A stretch of DNA of 64,000 nt. It comes from Pinirhizobacter soli. GTDB taxonomy: Bacteria; Pseudomonadota; Gammaproteobacteria; Xanthomonadales; Rhodanobacteraceae. The notes below the pieces were generated by a model. It did not search any database. It was not told the DNA's origin and was given only the letters and a program-made list of their open reading frames with translations. Where the stretch lies: contig NZ_JADZLQ010000001.1 in the NCBI RefSeq assembly GCF_015905305.1, positions 1,388,599 through 1,452,598 on the forward strand, written 5' to 3'. Position numbers and translations under genes: made by a program. This document shows positions 62,601 to 64,000 of the stretch, in pieces (the first letter of the stretch is position 1; each line of letters starts with the position of its first letter).

Positions 62601-64000
62601 TCGACGTGGGTTGCAGCAATTTCGGCGGCGCCAGCGCCGGCATCGGAACCCTCGTGGCCCGTCGAAACGGACGCCGCGGCATCGAGCTCCGCGTCGTGCT
62701 TGAGCGCTTCGAGGGCTTCGTCGGGTGCGTGTTCGAACAGGACATGCGCCACCTGCACGGCGGGCTGCTCGTCACGCATGCGGCTGATGCGATCGGCAAG
62801 CTGGTCGACGGCGGGCACGTAGGGCTCGTCGTCGTCGAACTGGGCCATGATGTGTTCGACAAGGTCGGCAACGTCACCCAGGGCGAGCACGCCTTCGGGC
62901 GACAACGACCCGGTGCCGGCGCGCACGCGCTTGAGCAGGCCTTCCATCGGCGCCAGCACCTGGATCAACGGTGCGATATCCACCATGCCGATGGCGCCAT
63001 GCAGGGTATGCACGGCACGCAGGAGCGCATCGTCCACCGGCAGGTGGCCATCGTCGGTGCGCGAGAGCGCCGTACGGATGGTCTGCTGGTACTGGCTCAC
63101 TTCCGTGCGCAGGATGTCCAGCAGCACCGGGTCGATCGGCGGCAGTGCCGGACCGATGAACATCGCCGGCGGCGTGTCCGTTTCATCGGCATGGAACGCT
63201 TCGGTCCCGGCCGCGGCGGCCGAAACGGCGGACGGCATCTCGAGCGTGGAGGCAGGCGCGAAGGCGGCGGTGGGGATGGACTCGACCGTCGCGCGCGGCA
63301 CGCGGCGACGCACCTTGGTGCGCACGGTCTGGCGCGCGGTGAGGACGTCTTCGATGCGGCCGGAGGCACCCGAAGCCAGGCGGTCGGCGACGGTCATGAT
63401 CGCCGCCAGCGGCGCCATCGGCGCAGGACCGCCGGACAGCGCGATATGCAGTTCCGGGAGCGCTGCCAGGGCATGGGCGACCAGCACCTGGACGTCGGCG
63501 TCGGGCGCGATCGTGCCATCGAGCACGCGGTTGAGCATGTTCTCGACCTTCCAGGCGAACTCGCCCAGCAGGCGCGCACCGACCAGGCGACCGGAACCCT
63601 TCAGGGTATGGAATGAGCGGCGGACCGGTATCAGCGACTCGCGCTTTTCCGGATCGGCCATCCAGGTGGCCACGCCTTGCTGGAGATTGGCGATCTCCTC
63701 AAGCATTTCTTCCAGGAAGATCTCGCGGATCTCATCGTCGATGCCATCGACGGTGACCTGGAAGCCAGCAAAATCGGCCATGTCATCGCCACCGACTTCC
63801 TGCTCGACTTCCTCTTCCACTTCCACCCAGTCGTTGTCGTCGAAGGCGGCGACATGGGGTACGAAGGCGTGTTCGGACGACGGCAGGGGCGAGCCTGCGG
63901 TTTCGGCTGCAGGCTTTTCGTTGAAGATCGGCGGCACGCCGCCGGTGTCGGTCAGCAGGCCCACCGGCTCCCCGGCGGTGACTTCGTGCGAGGCGGCGGC
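59663..64000 (-). CDS. chpA: ChpA-type hybrid CheA histidine kinase (Hpt-CheA-CheW-REC), N-terminus beyond window
   Basis: Central kinase of the Pil-Chp system. At least 1,445 residues are in the window and the frame stays open to the right edge, so the N-terminus (more Hpt domains are usual) is missing. Numbered from GTG 63964: Hpt with HTLKGSG (His119); second Hpt-like HTLHGAIG (His319; the Lys after His-Thr-Leu is His); acidic linker with LEAELEAQLQAELDAE near 549-564; third Hpt HTLKGSARM (His687); CheA dimerisation and HATPase (VSDDGRGLD, GRGVGMDVVANEIKQLGG, about 970-1145); CheW-like domain (1150-1290); receiver 1312-1430 with Asp1361 in LLDIEMPRMDG and Lys1413. The stop overlaps chpB. 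Confidence 0.94.
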   Translation of the reverse strand, partial: AAASHEVTAGEPVGLLTDTGGVPPIFNEKPAAETAGSPLPSSEHAFVPHVAAFDDNDWVEVEEEVEQEVGGDDMADFAGFQVTVDGIDDEIREIFLEEMLEEIANLQQGVATWMADPEKRESLIPVRRSFHTLKGSGRLVGARLLGEFAWKVENMLNRVLDGTIAPDADVQVLVAHALAALPELHIALSGGPAPMAPLAAIMTVADRLASGASGRIEDVLTARQTVRTKVRRRVPRATVESIPTAAFAPASTLEMPSAVSAAAAGTEAFHADETDTPPAMFIGPALPPIDPVLLDILRTEVSQYQQTIRTALSRTDDGHLPVDDALLRAVHTLHGAIGMVDIAPLIQVLAPMEGLLKRVRAGTGSLSPEGVLALGDVADLVEHIMAQFDDDEPYVPAVDQLADRISRMRDEQPAVQVAHVLFEHAPDEALEALKHDAELDAAASVSTGHEGSDAGAGAAEIAATHVDTDEDLTADFLAAMDGEEPSDAGTHAITTPAVDDDAAWDALMAELDEEAAQVPAPTVAEPEQSVALEEASVSLADGLDLPPADLEDTTSLNDAELEAELEAQLQAELDAEGPMSSADEVPSTVAYDSANDDDQLAAEAELEAELTAELDASTTLPPQTDLEVHAQAPVAMPLAGASEPVQPGMVDLSAIDPDLLEVFVEEGREILDHADGVLALWRGTPSEPQHVAGLQRDLHTLKGSARMAGVPPVGDLAHAMEAVLDAVAGGRRDGDLVAIRAMERGFDHLHGMIQRLAQGQSVGLDPHTIHPFVELAGGVIGPIEDEPTVFAAPEREAAPFVPPVFAEDADEVEPIDPRELPDLLPEFEEEQRAPQEQIRVRAELLDTLVNHAGEMSIYRSRLEQQITGFRFNLIEHEQTVSRLRSQLRMLEIETEAQIIARYQQEHRETGIASFDPLELDRFSGLQQYSRALAESVSDLVSIQGILDDLTRQSETLLLQQSRVNSELQDGLMQTRMLPFDAMVPNLRRTLRQAAQDLDRRATLQVDGAHGEMDRNLLDRIKAPFEHMLRNAVAHGIESPAEREAVGKNPEGTVRIQVSREATEVVIRVSDDGRGLDREAIRAKAIERGLLRRDARVGDDQLLGFIATPGFSTAQEVTQLAGRGVGMDVVANEIKQLGGTLSIDSTQGQGSTFTLRLPFTLAVTQAILVRIGESHFAIPMTSVQGVARISPEDMLARLSESDPNFSYGNDDYSVHDLPQLLGLPPVTVLEEGQQPLLLTRSGDLRAAIRIDEVLGSREIVVKPVGPQVSSVPGILGATIMGDGSVLIILDLAPLVRHNVARRAQAADDRTPIVPALPDEVRVRPLVMVVDDSITMRKVTGRVLERNEFEVMTAKDGVDAIEKLHERVPDLMLLDIEMPRMDGYELATHMKADARLRDVPIIMITSRTGEKHRQRAFDIGVERYIGKPYQENDLVVQINDVLGVTHG

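Noticed and set aside
60359-63616. A 1,085-codon open frame on the plus strand across chpA
   Set aside because: It is the antisense shadow of a GC-rich coding region: His/Arg/Gly/Gln-rich, no domain similarity, while the minus strand encodes a clear CheA-type kinase.

Overview
The window is a dense, GC-rich (roughly two-thirds G+C) stretch of a gammaproteobacterial chromosome. It most resembles the order Lysobacterales (Xanthomonadales), probably the Rhodanobacteraceae (Luteibacter/Dyella/Rhodanobacter type). The reasons are HprK, a mannose-type EIIA, HPr and enzyme I sitting directly behind rpoN-hpf, a RegB/RegA pair, a GspN gene, and a Pil-Chp chemosensory chpA-chpB-chpC set. There is no rRNA or tRNA to fix the genus, so the placement is inferred from gene content and order. 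Almost everything is core chromosome. I see no intact insertion sequence, prophage, CRISPR array or plasmid module.

Layout. 1-16 kb: a GH15 glucan hydrolase cut by the left edge, a YbaL-type K+/H+ antiporter, RecQ, an alkyltransferase-like (ATL) protein, a phosphate uptake pair (Pit plus a DUF47 protein), a CorC/HlyC-type protein, TrmJ, SuhB, then the DUF2066-PerM-Hda and PurM-PurN blocks. 16-28 kb: MurA and IbaG on the minus strand, divergent from a long plus-strand envelope/regulatory run: kdsD-kdsC-lptC-lptA-lptB-rpoN-hpf-hprK-rapZ-EIIA(Man)-HPr-EI. This run couples KDO synthesis and LPS export to sigma-54 and a regulatory phosphotransferase chain that shows no sugar permease here. 28-38 kb: a LysR regulator divergent from a YeiH exporter, a lone degenerate tyrosine-recombinase-like gene, creD-tsaB, a DinG/YoaA helicase, mutT-folA, thyA and lgt. 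38-41 kb: a secreted S9 peptidase, a strong terminator, then a low-GC, gene-poor patch holding remnants of a DUF4177 gene and a YidD gene, then dgkA. 41-50 kb: a peptide transporter, RegB/RegA, a second two-component pair whose kinase has a degenerate ATP-binding domain, and tesA head-to-head with the YbbA/YbbP ABC genes. 50-57 kb: an adhesin-like GSGD-repeat protein and a tightly overlapped minus-strand run gspN-hisN-nudE-cysQ-mazG (mostly metabolite and nucleotide housecleaning), then bioA and rsmE. 57-64 kb: chpC, chpB and most of chpA, which runs off the right edge.

The points most worth a second look are the decayed DUF4177/YidD patch, the ChpB whose methylesterase domain has lost catalytic residues, the histidine kinase with an intact H-box but broken nucleotide-binding boxes, the stand-alone recombinase-like protein lacking two of the usual catalytic residues, and the tesA/ybbA start codons that overlap head to head. 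I did not find a clearly new multi-gene system.
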